From the NCBI RefSeq assembly GCF_030295765.1, contig NZ_AP027292.1:744001-808000 (forward strand): 64,000 nucleotides of DNA, in the 5' to 3' direction. Shown here one piece after another: positions 16,429 through 25,261 of the stretch (positions are counted from its first letter, which is position 1; every line of letters starts with the position of its first letter). A program made the position numbers and the translations under genes. Origin of the DNA: Neptuniibacter halophilus. GTDB lineage: Bacteria > Pseudomonadota > Gammaproteobacteria > Pseudomonadales > Balneatricaceae. The notes beneath the pieces were generated by a model, which was not told where the DNA came from, did no database searches, and worked only from the letters and a program-made list of their open reading frames with translations.

Positions 16429-18453
16429 ATGAGCGGTACGCCAGAATCAGTTTTCGAAGCCCTCCAGGAAGGAACCCTTCTCGGTCCCGAACACCACCGT
16501 TTCAAACTGCTGAAATTCAGCACCGACCACCCTCTCGGCCAGCTCTGGCAAGCGGAAGATATCGGCGTTTCCGGCAGCCCTCTGGTCACCCTGCTGATTC
16601 TGAATCCCGCGCTGCTGAAGCAGAACAGCTTCGTTGAAGGCGTCAAAAAACACGCCACCCTGAGTAAGCAGCTCCAGAACAAACATATCGCCGAATGCTA
16701 CGGTTTCTTTTCACACAAAGGCGGTTTGCTGTTTCTCTCTTACGAAAAACTCGATGGCCTGACCCTGGGTTCCATGTTGAGCCGGGGCAACAGCCTGCAG
16801 GAAAGCCAGCAACTGGGCCTGATCCGGCAGATCGCTTACGCCATCGACATGGGCTTCCAGAAACTGCGCTCTGCCCACGGTTGTCTGGAAACCGGGCTGA
16901 TCTATATCAACCGCCGCGGTGGAGTCAAGCTGACACTCTTCGCCATGCGCGACAGCATGGAAGCGATCGTTCCCTTACTGAAACAGCCGCCCGGCTACAA
17001 ACAGTATCAGGCACCTGAGGCGTTCCATCCGGGCAAACTGAGCCGTAAAGCCGACGTATACTCTTTTGCCGGCATCATCTACGAACTGCTCAGCGGCAAA
17101 GCTCCCTTTAAAGCAGAAGATAGCGAAGCCGATCGGGTGCGCAGGCAACTGGAGCAACCGGACGCGCTGGACGATGAACAGTGGAAAACCCTGCAAAAGG
17201 CACTCGCTACCGATCCGGAAGAGCGTTTTCCAAACTGTACTGAACTGGTCAAAGCCCTGTTCCCGCCACCGTCTGAAGAGGAGGAGCAAGCCGCCGGGAA
17301 CAGCGCCGAAGCCGATACCGGAAACGATGCTGACAGCAATACCGAGGCAGCCACCGAATCCGACGAGGGCCCGGCCAGGCTGAGTCTGAAAGATAAACTG
17401 GCCCGGCTGCGCCTGCCTGAAATTCCCAGAGTCGCACTCTACTCTATAATCGGGAGTCTGCTGTTCGTGCTCGGGTATCTGCTGGGCTGGTTTGTTTCCG
17501 ATTTTATGAACTTTAAAGAGAAAGATTTCCAGGCACTGCAGATTCAGAAACAACAGGACGCTCTGCAGCAGATGTACGATTCTCTGCAGGCTCAGCAAGA
17601 GCTGCAGCAAGAGCAGGATAAAAAGCTGGAAGCGCTGAACCTGAGTAACACCGTTCTCAAGCAGCAGCTGGAGATTGCTAAGACCAAACTCGCTGACAGC
17701 GAACCGGATGAACCGGGCAATCAGATCTTTAAAGATCAGATCGATCAGGGCAGTTATGGGCCGGAGATGGTGCTGCTGCCCTCCGGGCAATTCCGCATGG
17801 GCGATCAATCCGATATCGGTGATGATAATGAAAAGCCGGTCCACGTTGTGACCATCGCCAAACCCTTCGCCCTGTCACGCTTTGAAGTCACGTTCGCCGA
17901 GTACGACCGCTTTGCCGAAGCCACCAACCGGCCTCTGCCGGATGATGAAGGCTGGGGCCGCGGCAATCGTCCGGTCGTCAACGTCAGTTGGCGCGACGCC
18001 GTTGCCTATGCCAGTTGGCTGAAGAACGAAACCGGACACCCTTACCGCCTGCCTTCAGAGGCTGAGTGGGAGTATGCAGCCCGCGCGGGTAATCTGACCA
18101 CCTACTGGTGGGGCAATGAGCTCAAGCCGGGGATGGCAAACTGTGCCGGCTGCGGCAGTGAGTGGGATGGCAAGCAGACCGCGCCGGTCGGCAGCTTCCC
18201 GGCCAATACCTGGGGCCTGCACGATATGACCGGCAATGTTGAAGAGTGGGTGGCCGATTGCTACGAAGATAACTACAACCTCGCACCACTGGACGGCTCA
18301 GCCTACCGCAAGCGCGCCTGTGCTCACCGGGTCATGCGCGGAGGTTCATGGTTCGAGATAGATCGTCTGATCCGCCCGGCCAGCCGCTACCGCCACCCGG
18401 TGGATTCGAAGCGCAACAGCTGGGGATTCCGGGTTGCTCTGGATATCGAGTAA
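16429..18453 (+). CDS. Membrane-anchored pseudokinase - FGE/SUMF1 domain fusion
   Basis: A 674-residue protein. Residues about 10-280 have the shape of a Hanks-type kinase (QYQAPE and KADVYSFAGIIYELLSG match the APE and subdomain IX motifs). The catalytic elements are gone: no Lys in the VTLLILNP strand, HGCLETGLIYI in place of HRDxKxxN, and LTLFAM in place of DFG. An acidic linker (about 280-320), a membrane helix (about 334-358) and a Gln-rich coiled coil (about 365-420) follow. An FGE-sulfatase domain (about 443-674) closes it (MVLLPSGQFRMGD, RLPSEAEWEYAAR, GNVEEWVADCY, RGGSWFE). The cysteines used by true formylglycine-generating enzymes are absent. Start: ATG at 16429, nine bases after AAGGA. 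Confidence 0.85.
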   Translation: MSGTPESVFEALQEGTLLGPEHHRFKLLKFSTDHPLGQLWQAEDIGVSGSPLVTLLILNPALLKQNSFVEGVKKHATLSKQLQNKHIAECYGFFSHKGGLLFLSYEKLDGLTLGSMLSRGNSLQESQQLGLIRQIAYAIDMGFQKLRSAHGCLETGLIYINRRGGVKLTLFAMRDSMEAIVPLLKQPPGYKQYQAPEAFHPGKLSRKADVYSFAGIIYELLSGKAPFKAEDSEADRVRRQLEQPDALDDEQWKTLQKALATDPEERFPNCTELVKALFPPPSEEEEQAAGNSAEADTGNDADSNTEAATESDEGPARLSLKDKLARLRLPEIPRVALYSIIGSLLFVLGYLLGWFVSDFMNFKEKDFQALQIQKQQDALQQMYDSLQAQQELQQEQDKKLEALNLSNTVLKQQLEIAKTKLADSEPDEPGNQIFKDQIDQGSYGPEMVLLPSGQFRMGDQSDIGDDNEKPVHVVTIAKPFALSRFEVTFAEYDRFAEATNRPLPDDEGWGRGNRPVVNVSWRDAVAYASWLKNETGHPYRLPSEAEWEYAARAGNLTTYWWGNELKPGMANCAGCGSEWDGKQTAPVGSFPANTWGLHDMTGNVEEWVADCYEDNYNLAPLDGSAYRKRACAHRVMRGGSWFEIDRLIRPASRYRHPVDSKRNSWGFRVALDIE

Positions 18454-18510
18454 GTCCGGGTTCATCCAGCCGATGTATAACGGGCAGCAGTTAACAAAAG
18501 GGATTTCGAC

Positions 18511-19929
18511 ATGCGGTTACGCCAAATCAGTCTTGCGTTTATCACCACCGGACTATGCTTCACCCCGCTGATCACTCAGGCAGACAATTTGCAGATCAGC
18601 TCGGAGCAACGCCAGTCCGTCAATCTGACCCTGTATAACCAGAATCTGGGGCTGGTCAGAGAGACCCGGCAACTGCCGCCTCTGTCGGCCAGTCAGGAGG
18701 TTACTCTGGAAGATGTCAGCGAGCAGTTACAGGTCGAGAGTCTGCGCATCGATAACGCCGGGCAGATTCTGGAGCAGAACCTCAACACCAACCTGCTGAA
18801 TCAGCACAACCTGCTGCAACACTATATTGGCAAATACCTGCAACTGGCCCGTCTCAATCCGGTGTCCGGTCAGGAAGTGATCAGTCAGGTACAATTGCTG
18901 AGTATTGACGGCAACCGGGCCCTGATCAAACGCGAAAACCGCTTTGAAAGTATTCCGCTTAACCATCAGTGGCGATTCATTTTTCCCGAGCTCCCCGGTC
19001 ATCTGCTCAGCAAACCCAGTATCAATTTCCGCAGCGGCGGCACTCAACAATCGCAGCAGAGCCGAATCAGCTACCTCACCGGCGGTCTTAGCTGGGGAAT
19101 GGATTATGTGCTGACACTGAACGAACGGGGTGACAAGGCCAGCCTTGATGGACGCGCCAGCCTGAGTAACCAGACCGGTACCGACTTCAGCAACGCACGC
19201 ATTTCACTGGTCGCCGGGCAACTCAATACCCCGGTACGTAATCGCCATGCCGAGATGCTGCAGGCCGATTTTGCCCGGGGAGCCGTCGCCCAGGCGGCAC
19301 CGAAAATGATCGATCAGCAGGAACTGGGGGACTTTCAGTTATTTAATCTACCACGCAATGTAGACCTGCTGAACGGTCAGATCAAACAGGTGGCCTTCCT
19401 CAGCGCCGCAGAGATCCCGGTTAAGCGCAGTTATAACTATGAGTTCCTGGTGTATCCCACGCTGGAGCGTAATCAGCACCGGGTTAAACCTGAGCTGACC
19501 CTGACCTTCGCCAACACAGAAAAAAGCCACCTCGGCGTTCCCTTACCCGGCGGCAAAATCCGCACATTCACCCCGGATGAGCATGGCCAGTTGCAGTTCT
19601 CCGGTGGCAGTGAGATCGGACACAGCAGTATCAATGATGAGGTGGAGATCCGTCAGGGTAACGCCTTTGATCTGTCGATTCACCGCAAACAGACCCACTT
19701 CAGCAAAACCTTCAACGGTTTTATGGTGGGTCAGGAGCTGCGCATCAGCAACAGCCGGGCCACACCGACAACCCTGGAGATGACAGCGAATTTCCCGCTT
19801 GAGTGGAAAATGCTCAACAGCAGTCATCCCCACGAACAGGTGATGGGCGGCAGCGCACGCTGGCAGGTGGACGTTCCGGCAAAAGGCGAAGCAGTTCTGC
19901 AGTTCAAAGTTCAGATGGAGAAACGCTGA
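18511..19929 (+). CDS. Secreted DUF4139-domain protein
   Basis: A 472-residue protein with a signal peptide (residues 1-24, cleavage likely after TQA). The body is beta-rich. It begins with VNLTLYNQNLGLVRETRQL and VTLEDVSEQLQVESL, the N-terminal pattern of DUF4139-type proteins, and the C-terminal two thirds (from about residue 185, with ISYLTGGLSWGMDYVL) is the DUF4139 part. The family is of unknown function and usually extracytoplasmic. It starts 57 bases after the pseudokinase-FGE gene and ends two bases before the DTW gene, so the three are probably one transcript. A good AAGGGA site precedes the ATG. Confidence 0.82.
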   Translation: MRLRQISLAFITTGLCFTPLITQADNLQISSEQRQSVNLTLYNQNLGLVRETRQLPPLSASQEVTLEDVSEQLQVESLRIDNAGQILEQNLNTNLLNQHNLLQHYIGKYLQLARLNPVSGQEVISQVQLLSIDGNRALIKRENRFESIPLNHQWRFIFPELPGHLLSKPSINFRSGGTQQSQQSRISYLTGGLSWGMDYVLTLNERGDKASLDGRASLSNQTGTDFSNARISLVAGQLNTPVRNRHAEMLQADFARGAVAQAAPKMIDQQELGDFQLFNLPRNVDLLNGQIKQVAFLSAAEIPVKRSYNYEFLVYPTLERNQHRVKPELTLTFANTEKSHLGVPLPGGKIRTFTPDEHGQLQFSGGSEIGHSSINDEVEIRQGNAFDLSIHRKQTHFSKTFNGFMVGQELRISNSRATPTTLEMTANFPLEWKMLNSSHPHEQVMGGSARWQVDVPAKGEAVLQFKVQMEKR

Positions 19930-19931
19930 GT

Positions 19932-20597
19932 GTGCCTCTGAACCGATGCAGCGGCTGCGGCCTGCCTGAACTGTGGTGCTGTTGCAGCCAGATTCAGCCA
20001 CAGCAGAGCGACCTGACACTGGCACTGCTGCTGCATCAGAACGAACCTGAGCGGGCCAGCAGCACCAGCCGGATCATCCGCCGCCTGCTCCCCGGGTGCC
20101 AGCTATACCTCTGGCAACGCCGGGAACCGCCTGAAGCGCTGCTTGAACAGATTCAGTCTTCCGATGTGGAGTGCTGGCTGCTATTCCCGGCAGACCGGCC
20201 CGATCTGAAACTGCGCAGCCGGGCACTCAGCCCGAAAACATCGGCCAGAAAACGCCTGATCATTATTCCTGATGGTACCTGGAAAGAGGTACGTAAGATG
20301 GTACGCAAGAGCCCCTGGCTGAACGACCTGCCACTGCTGGCGTTCGACCCCGGAACCCCAAGCCGGTATGACCTGCGTCGCAATCCCGACCCGGATCACC
20401 TCTGCACCGCCGAAACGGTCGCCGAGCTGCTCCGGCTCAACGATGAGAAAGAGGCAGCACAGCAATTAGACCAGGCTCTGGATCTGTTTATACAGCGCTA
20501 TAAAGACGCCCGCCAGAAAGGCGCGCTGAAGGACTCAGCAAGCGACCGAGATTACCGGGGCGCAGGTCAGAGCGAGGGGAGCCGGGCACGCCACTGA
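19932..20597 (+). CDS. DTW-domain tRNA-uridine aminocarboxypropyltransferase
   Basis: A 221-residue protein of the DTW family, to which TapT (YfiP) belongs. TapT transfers the 3-amino-3-carboxypropyl group of S-adenosylmethionine to uridine in tRNA (acp3U). The N-terminal cysteines (CSGCGLPELWCCC) form a probable zinc site. The signature is IIPDGTWKEVRKM near residues 112-125, and GTPSRYDLRRNPDPDHLCTAE is the second family motif. The open frame reaches back to 19803, but that part overlaps the DUF4139 gene and shows no homology. GTG at 19932, two bases after the upstream stop with GGAG before it, is the likely start. Confidence 0.85.
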   Translation: MPLNRCSGCGLPELWCCCSQIQPQQSDLTLALLLHQNEPERASSTSRIIRRLLPGCQLYLWQRREPPEALLEQIQSSDVECWLLFPADRPDLKLRSRALSPKTSARKRLIIIPDGTWKEVRKMVRKSPWLNDLPLLAFDPGTPSRYDLRRNPDPDHLCTAETVAELLRLNDEKEAAQQLDQALDLFIQRYKDARQKGALKDSASDRDYRGAGQSEGSRARH

Positions 20598-21040
20598 TCG
20601 GCAACTTCCGTATCCACAGCCTGTTCCAGCTCGCCCTTGGCAAAAACCTCCACCAGCCGCCGGATCGCCAGCAGATGCGACTGTTCAGCCGCCTGACGAT
20701 AATACGCCAGCGCTTTCACCGGATCGGGCTGAAAATAGTGTTCGAAGCCCTGTTCATAGATCCGGCCCATCTGGTAACTGGCTTTGCTGTCCCCTTTTTC
20801 TGCAGCCCGCTGCAGATAGATCCCACCCTGAATTCGGTTCTCAACACCCTCACCACGAAAGTGCAGCAGATGACCATACAGAGACAGCGCCCGGCGCGAG
20901 CCGTTATCGGCAGCAAAGCGAAACAGTTTCATAACCCGGTCATGCCCTGTCCGGGAGGCGCGGAATAGCGGAATACGAAACATCAAATAGGCAAGCATAA
21001 ATGCCACCGGGGCAAGCATTCGCGAGATAATCTGCATCAC
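20567..21040 (-). CDS. Membrane-anchored Sel1-repeat protein
   Basis: A 157-residue protein with an N-terminal hydrophobic segment (about residues 5-25) and two or three Sel1-like repeats (about 33-130): ALSLYGHLLHFRGEG, KASYQMGRIYEQG and ALAYYRQAAEQSHLLAIRRL. Sel1 repeats are helical pairs that mediate protein contacts. The binding partner is unknown. Its 3' end overlaps the 3' end of the convergent DTW gene by 31 bases. Confidence 0.75.
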   Translation of the reverse strand: MMQIISRMLAPVAFMLAYLMFRIPLFRASRTGHDRVMKLFRFAADNGSRRALSLYGHLLHFRGEGVENRIQGGIYLQRAAEKGDSKASYQMGRIYEQGFEHYFQPDPVKALAYYRQAAEQSHLLAIRRLVEVFAKGELEQAVDTEVADQWRARLPSL

Positions 21041-21179
21041 AGTTCCAGGCTGGTGAAATCAACGTCATCATAACAATGCCGGCCTCAGGTCTAAATAGCC
21101 ATACACACAGAAAAATCCTTGATCCCTGCTGCGCATCTGAGATACAACAACTAGACTGTAATGCACTTAAAAAACAGAA

Positions 21180-21204
21180 CTTATATTCAATTATGGAATA
21201 TAAG
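21180..21204. promoter_or_regulatory. Perfect palindrome in the cysK promoter region
   Basis: CTTATATTC (21180-21188) and GAATATAAG (21196-21204) form a perfect 9-bp inverted repeat with a 7-base spacer. It lies 29 bases before the cysK ATG. The core TTC-N7-GAA has the T-N11-A form of LysR-type operators. The binding protein is unknown; CysB-like or another LysR-family control is an inference. Confidence 0.5.
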
Positions 21205-21233
21205 CATGACTAAAGGATAAGTTGGGTAGCAGA

Positions 21234-22202
21234 ATGAAAATATACGAAGATAACTCTCTGACCATCGGTAACACGCCGCTGGTGCACCTGAAACGCATCG
21301 CGCCCGGGCTGAACATTTTCGGAAAAATTGAATCCCGCAACCCTGCAGGTTCTGTTAAATGCCGTATCGGTGCCAACATGATCTGGTCTGCCGAAAAAAG
21401 CGGCGCCCTGAAACCCGGCATGACAATGGTTGAACCGACCAGCGGCAATACCGGTATTGCACTGGCTTTCGTTGCTGCGTCCCGCGGTTATGACATCGTT
21501 TTCACCATGCCCTCCTCCATGAGTCTGGAACGCCGTAAAATCATGAAAGCACTGGGTGCCCAGATTGTGCTCACGGAACCGGCGAAAGGGATGAAAGGTG
21601 CAATCGCCAAAGCTCAGGAGATTGTCGATCAGAACCCTGACACTCACATGATGCTGCAGCAGTTTGAAAACCCGGCTAACCCTGAGATCCACGAGAAAAC
21701 GACCGGCCCTGAGATCTGGAATGATACCGATGGCAAAATCGATATTCTGGTTGCAGGCGTTGGTACCGGCGGTACGATCACCGGCACCTCTCGTTTTATC
21801 AAGCAGGAAAAAGGTAAAGCAATCACCTCTGTGGCGGTAGAGCCTGTCGATTCCCCGGTGATTACCCAGACCCTGAACGGTGATGAAGTACAACCTGCAC
21901 CGCATAAAATTCAGGGTATCGGCGCGGGTTTCGTACCGAAAAACCTGGATCTGGAACTGGTTGATCAGGTTGAACAGGTCAGTAACGAAGATGCGATTGA
22001 GACCGCACGCCTGCTGATGGAGAAAGAAGGCATTATGGCCGGCATCTCCTGCGGTGCAGCACTGTGCGCTGCCCTGAGAGTTGCCGGGCAGCCAGGTAAC
22101 GAAGGCAAAAACATTGTCGTGATCCTACCGGATTCCGGCGAACGCTACCTTTCCTCTGCGCTGTTTGAAGGCATGTTCAGCGACAACGAACTGGTTCAGT
22201 AA
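21234..22202 (+). CDS. cysK: Cysteine synthase A (O-acetylserine sulfhydrylase)
   Basis: A 322-residue PLP enzyme that makes cysteine from O-acetylserine and sulfide. It follows E. coli CysK closely: [18 protein letters not shown], the PLP lysine in [34 protein letters not shown] and the serine loop GISCGAA. A TTG at 21222 would add four residues, and AAGGA lies close to it. The ATG at 21234 aligns with the E. coli start (MSKIFEDNS) and was preferred. A perfect inverted repeat lies upstream and a strong terminator downstream, so it is a single-gene unit. Confidence 0.96.
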   Translation: MKIYEDNSLTIGNTPLVHLKRIAPGLNIFGKIESRNPAGSVKCRIGANMIWSAEKSGALKPGMTMVEPTSGNTGIALAFVAASRGYDIVFTMPSSMSLERRKIMKALGAQIVLTEPAKGMKGAIAKAQEIVDQNPDTHMMLQQFENPANPEIHEKTTGPEIWNDTDGKIDILVAGVGTGGTITGTSRFIKQEKGKAITSVAVEPVDSPVITQTLNGDEVQPAPHKIQGIGAGFVPKNLDLELVDQVEQVSNEDAIETARLLMEKEGIMAGISCGAALCAALRVAGQPGNEGKNIVVILPDSGERYLSSALFEGMFSDNELVQ

Positions 22203-22224
22203 TCCGCTACAGAACCTGCAGAAA

Positions 22225-22261
22225 CAAAAAAGCCAGAGCGATGATTGCTCTGGCTTTTTTA
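22225..22261 (+). terminator. Rho-independent terminator of cysK
   Basis: AGCCAGAGC (22231-22239) pairs with GCTCTGGCT (22247-22255) around a 7-base loop, followed by a T run. The A run before it lets it work on both strands, so it could also end the small gene at 22276-22473. Confidence 0.9.
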
Positions 22262-22275
22262 TGCACTGCCGAAAA

Positions 22276-22473
22276 TCAGTTCAGCAGTTCACGGATCTTA
22301 TCGTGGGTAGGAAACTCATCCAGATGTTCAACCTGAACACTGCGGTCACTGCTTTTTACCACATTGTACCACTGCGCTTTACGCTGCTTTCCCTGATAAC
22401 ATCCATCCACTTCATAGTTCTCGCCATCAATTGCCAGGATGGCAATAGTGCGAGTATTCATCTCTGTACGCAT
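22276..22473 (-). CDS. Small hypothetical protein
   Basis: A 65-residue soluble protein, with no signal or membrane segment. The sequence has a short beta-like start (TIAILAIDGENYEVDGCY) and a basic middle. I do not recognise the family. Two ATG starts (22473 and 22461) are possible. It lies between the cysK terminator and the peroxidase gene. A small palindrome (GATCAA-TTT-TTGATC, 22595-22609) lies in the gap upstream of it. Coding status rests on the clean frame and spacing only. Confidence 0.5.
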   Translation of the reverse strand: MRTEMNTRTIAILAIDGENYEVDGCYQGKQRKAQWYNVVKSSDRSVQVEHLDEFPTHDKIRELLN

Positions 22474-22615
22474 CTCACTCTGACCTTCATTTTTGTAATT
22501 TTTCTACATGAAAGCATAGTGTATACCAGACACTTTACAAATTGGTGACTATTTTATAGTCAATTTCCGGCTTTCTGTGTAACAACACTACCTGGATCAA
22601 TTTTTGATCAGTTTT

Positions 22616-23536
22616 CTATAAGCCCTGCAGAAACGCTACCGACGGCGCAAAGAATGCCTGACCTGTAACAGCACGAGTGTACTTCAGCAGGTGATCACTG
22701 TGCCCCTCTCCATCACCCTCAATCATACTTTGCAGCATCAGGGTAAAATTCTCTGGGCTGCGACAGTAACTGGCAAACAGCAGACCGCACTCTTCGGTTG
22801 AACCATAGGGCATGCTGTGACGGAGTATTTCGATCGAGCGACCTTCAGCATCTTTGAGTGAGGTCCGTTTGGTGTGCGCTGTCAGATCCTTCTCGGCTGA
22901 CGGATACTCTACGTTGTCAGACTTGGTCCGACCGATTGTATCTTCCTGCACCTTCAGTGGCTGACGGTTCCAGAACGCCATATTGTGAACATAACGCTGC
23001 AGATGGATATAGGAACCGCCACTGAACTCAAGATCCTCATCCGCGACCACTGCGACGTCAATCCGGTCATCGCCCTGCGGGTTCTCTGTACCATCTACAA
23101 AGCCGGTCAGATCACGGGAGTCGAGATAGCGGAACCCCTCAACCTCTTCAACCAGTGTCACCGCATCGCCCAGTTGATCCACCAGCCGCTGAGCCAGCAT
23201 AAAGTTGAGATCTTTACGTGCCGAGCGGATATGAAACAGCAGATCCACCGGGGTGTTAGGCGCCACCATTTCACCCTTTTCAAAACTCGGAAATGGCTGC
23301 AGGGAAGCCGGTGTTCCCTCCACACCCAACTGACTCCAGTAACTGCTGCCGATCGCTGCCACAATGTGCAGATCAGCATCCGGGTTGTTGTCATTAAATA
23401 GCTGCTGTAACGCCGGAATTTTAGCCAGAACCGTTTTGACTTTGGCCAACGCGCCATCATTACGACTCTGATTAAAAGTCAAAAACAGTGCCGCAGGACT
23501 GGCCTCTGCGACAACACCACTCTGAAACTGTGCCAT
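22616..23536 (-). CDS. Dyp-type heme peroxidase (YfeX-like)
   Basis: A 306-residue dye-decolourising peroxidase. The family signature GxxDG is present in LTGFVDGTENP, with the catalytic Asp. The later segment TAHTKRTSLKD carries the probable proximal heme His and is followed by the EILRHSMPYG segment. Members use hydrogen peroxide to oxidise dyes, porphyrinogens and other reductants. No signal peptide is seen, so it is probably cytosolic, as YfeX is. The physiological substrate is unknown. The start is ATG with no same-strand partner upstream. Confidence 0.93.
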   Translation of the reverse strand: MAQFQSGVVAEASPAALFLTFNQSRNDGALAKVKTVLAKIPALQQLFNDNNPDADLHIVAAIGSSYWSQLGVEGTPASLQPFPSFEKGEMVAPNTPVDLLFHIRSARKDLNFMLAQRLVDQLGDAVTLVEEVEGFRYLDSRDLTGFVDGTENPQGDDRIDVAVVADEDLEFSGGSYIHLQRYVHNMAFWNRQPLKVQEDTIGRTKSDNVEYPSAEKDLTAHTKRTSLKDAEGRSIEILRHSMPYGSTEECGLLFASYCRSPENFTLMLQSMIEGDGEGHSDHLLKYTRAVTGQAFFAPSVAFLQGL

Positions 23537-23804
23537 GGATGCTCCCTCAAGTATTAACTCAGCCTGTTCAGTATAAAGAGAACCCGGCAGCGGGAAAACA
23601 CTCAGCCTCGCTCATCTCCGCCTGTGATTCCGGTTTCCACGGCTGGCCTGATAATTGCCTACACTGTGTATTGAATAATTAAGCCAACGAATTGCCTGGC
23701 CAACATGATCCGCTGCACCAATATGGAACATGAGCTGAAGCACACAGCACCCTATCGGCACACCGCGCGCCGGGCAACTTCGTGATAAGGGAGTCAGCCA
23801 AGCA

Positions 23805-25259
23805 ATGAGTAACATCTGGGACAACTACCAATCCGATCAGCACTACGATGAGCTGATCGATCAGCATGGCCAATCCCGTCACTGCGCCAGTGAGCTGGTG
23901 ACACAACTGGCCGACATGGCTACTGACGATCTGGATAAACGTCGTGAAATGGCCGAAGCCACCATTCAGGAAATGGGCATCTCCTTTACGGTTTACACCG
24001 AAGAGGGCAACATCGACCGGGCCTGGCCCTTTGATATCATCCCCCGCACCATCTCGGCACAGCAGTGGCAAACGACCGCGGCCGGACTGAAGCAGCGACT
24101 CACCGCACTGAATATGTTTATCGATGATCTCTACAACGAGCAGCGGATCATCAAAGCCGGGATTATTCCGGAACACATCATTAAGGAATCTAAAAATTTC
24201 CGCCCTGAGTGCTGCGGCATGAGCCCCGCCTTCGGAGTCTGGGCACATATCTGCGGGACCGATCTGGTCCGGGATAAAGATGGTCAGTTCTATGTACTGG
24301 AAGATAACCTCCGTGTTCCCTCAGGTGTGTCCTACATGCTGGAGAACCGGGCGATAACCAAACGAGTGATGCCGGAGCTGTTCGAAAAAGAGAGCATCCT
24401 GCCGATCGATGATTACCCGGACCAGCTTTTTGATATGCTCGCCTCGCTCTCGCCGCGCCAAAACGAGGAACCGGAGATTGTCGTCCTGACCCCCGGTATC
24501 TTCAACTCCGCCTATTTTGAGCATGCCTTTCTCGCCCAGCAGATGGGGGCGGAGCTGGTTGAAGGTGATGACCTGTTTGTCGCCGCAGATGACTGTGTCT
24601 ACATGAAGACCATTTCCGGCCCGGAGCGGGTCGACGTTATCTACCGCCGGATTGATGATGAGTTCATGGACCCGGAAGCCTTTAATCCGGAATCCGTACT
24701 GGGCGTTCGCGGCCTGATGCGGGCATGGCGTGCCGGGAACGTGGCACTGGCCAATGCCCCCGGCGCCGGGGTCGCTGACGATAAGGTGGTGTATGCTTAC
24801 GTACCGGAGATCATCCGCTTTTACCTGAACGAAGAACCGATTCTGCCGAATGTAAAAACCTACCTCTGTGAAGACCCGGAACAGAGAGCGTACGTGCTGC
24901 AGAATCTCGATAAACTGGTCGTCAAACCGGCCAATGAATCCGGCGGCTACGGCATGCTGGTCGGCCCGCATTCCAGCAAAAAGGAGCAGGCCACGTTTGC
25001 CAGACTGATTCAGGACAACCCACGCAATTACATTGCCCAGCCAACCCTGAGCCTCTCCACCGCGCCGGCACTGATCAGCTCGGGAAAAGTGGAACCCCGC
25101 CATCTGGATCTGCGTCCGTTCATCCTGCAGGGTAAAAATACATACGTCACGACCGGCGGCCTGACCCGTGTTGCTATGAAAAAAGGCTCTCTGGTAGTGA
25201 ACTCCTCCCAGGGTGGCGGAAGTAAAGACACCTGGATTGTTGCAAAGGAGGGTAACTGA
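23805..25259 (+). CDS. Circularly permuted ATP-grasp type 2 protein (first copy, intact motifs)
   Basis: A 484-residue protein of the circularly permuted ATP-grasp family (DUF404/DUF407). ATP-grasp enzymes join a carboxylate to an amine via an acyl-phosphate. The metal-binding pattern is seen in LEDNLRVPSG (Glu166, Asn168), followed by GVSYMLENR. The nucleotide-binding Lys and glycine loop are in VVKPANESGGYGML (Lys374). The closing TGGLTRVA and SSQGGGSKDTW segments are family marks. It is the first gene of a four-gene operon with alpha-E, ATP-grasp/alpha-E and transglutaminase genes; the next starts two bases after its stop. An amide- or peptide-forming role is likely, substrate unknown. Confidence 0.92.
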   Translation: MSNIWDNYQSDQHYDELIDQHGQSRHCASELVTQLADMATDDLDKRREMAEATIQEMGISFTVYTEEGNIDRAWPFDIIPRTISAQQWQTTAAGLKQRLTALNMFIDDLYNEQRIIKAGIIPEHIIKESKNFRPECCGMSPAFGVWAHICGTDLVRDKDGQFYVLEDNLRVPSGVSYMLENRAITKRVMPELFEKESILPIDDYPDQLFDMLASLSPRQNEEPEIVVLTPGIFNSAYFEHAFLAQQMGAELVEGDDLFVAADDCVYMKTISGPERVDVIYRRIDDEFMDPEAFNPESVLGVRGLMRAWRAGNVALANAPGAGVADDKVVYAYVPEIIRFYLNEEPILPNVKTYLCEDPEQRAYVLQNLDKLVVKPANESGGYGMLVGPHSSKKEQATFARLIQDNPRNYIAQPTLSLSTAPALISSGKVEPRHLDLRPFILQGKNTYVTTGGLTRVAMKKGSLVVNSSQGGGSKDTWIVAKEGN

Positions 25260-25261
25260 TC

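Noticed and set aside
22595..22609. FNR/ANR site (GATCAA-TTT-TTGATC)
   Set aside because: The half-sites are in the reverse order to the TTGAT-N4-ATCAA consensus and the spacing is wrong; it is left only as an unexplained small palindrome.
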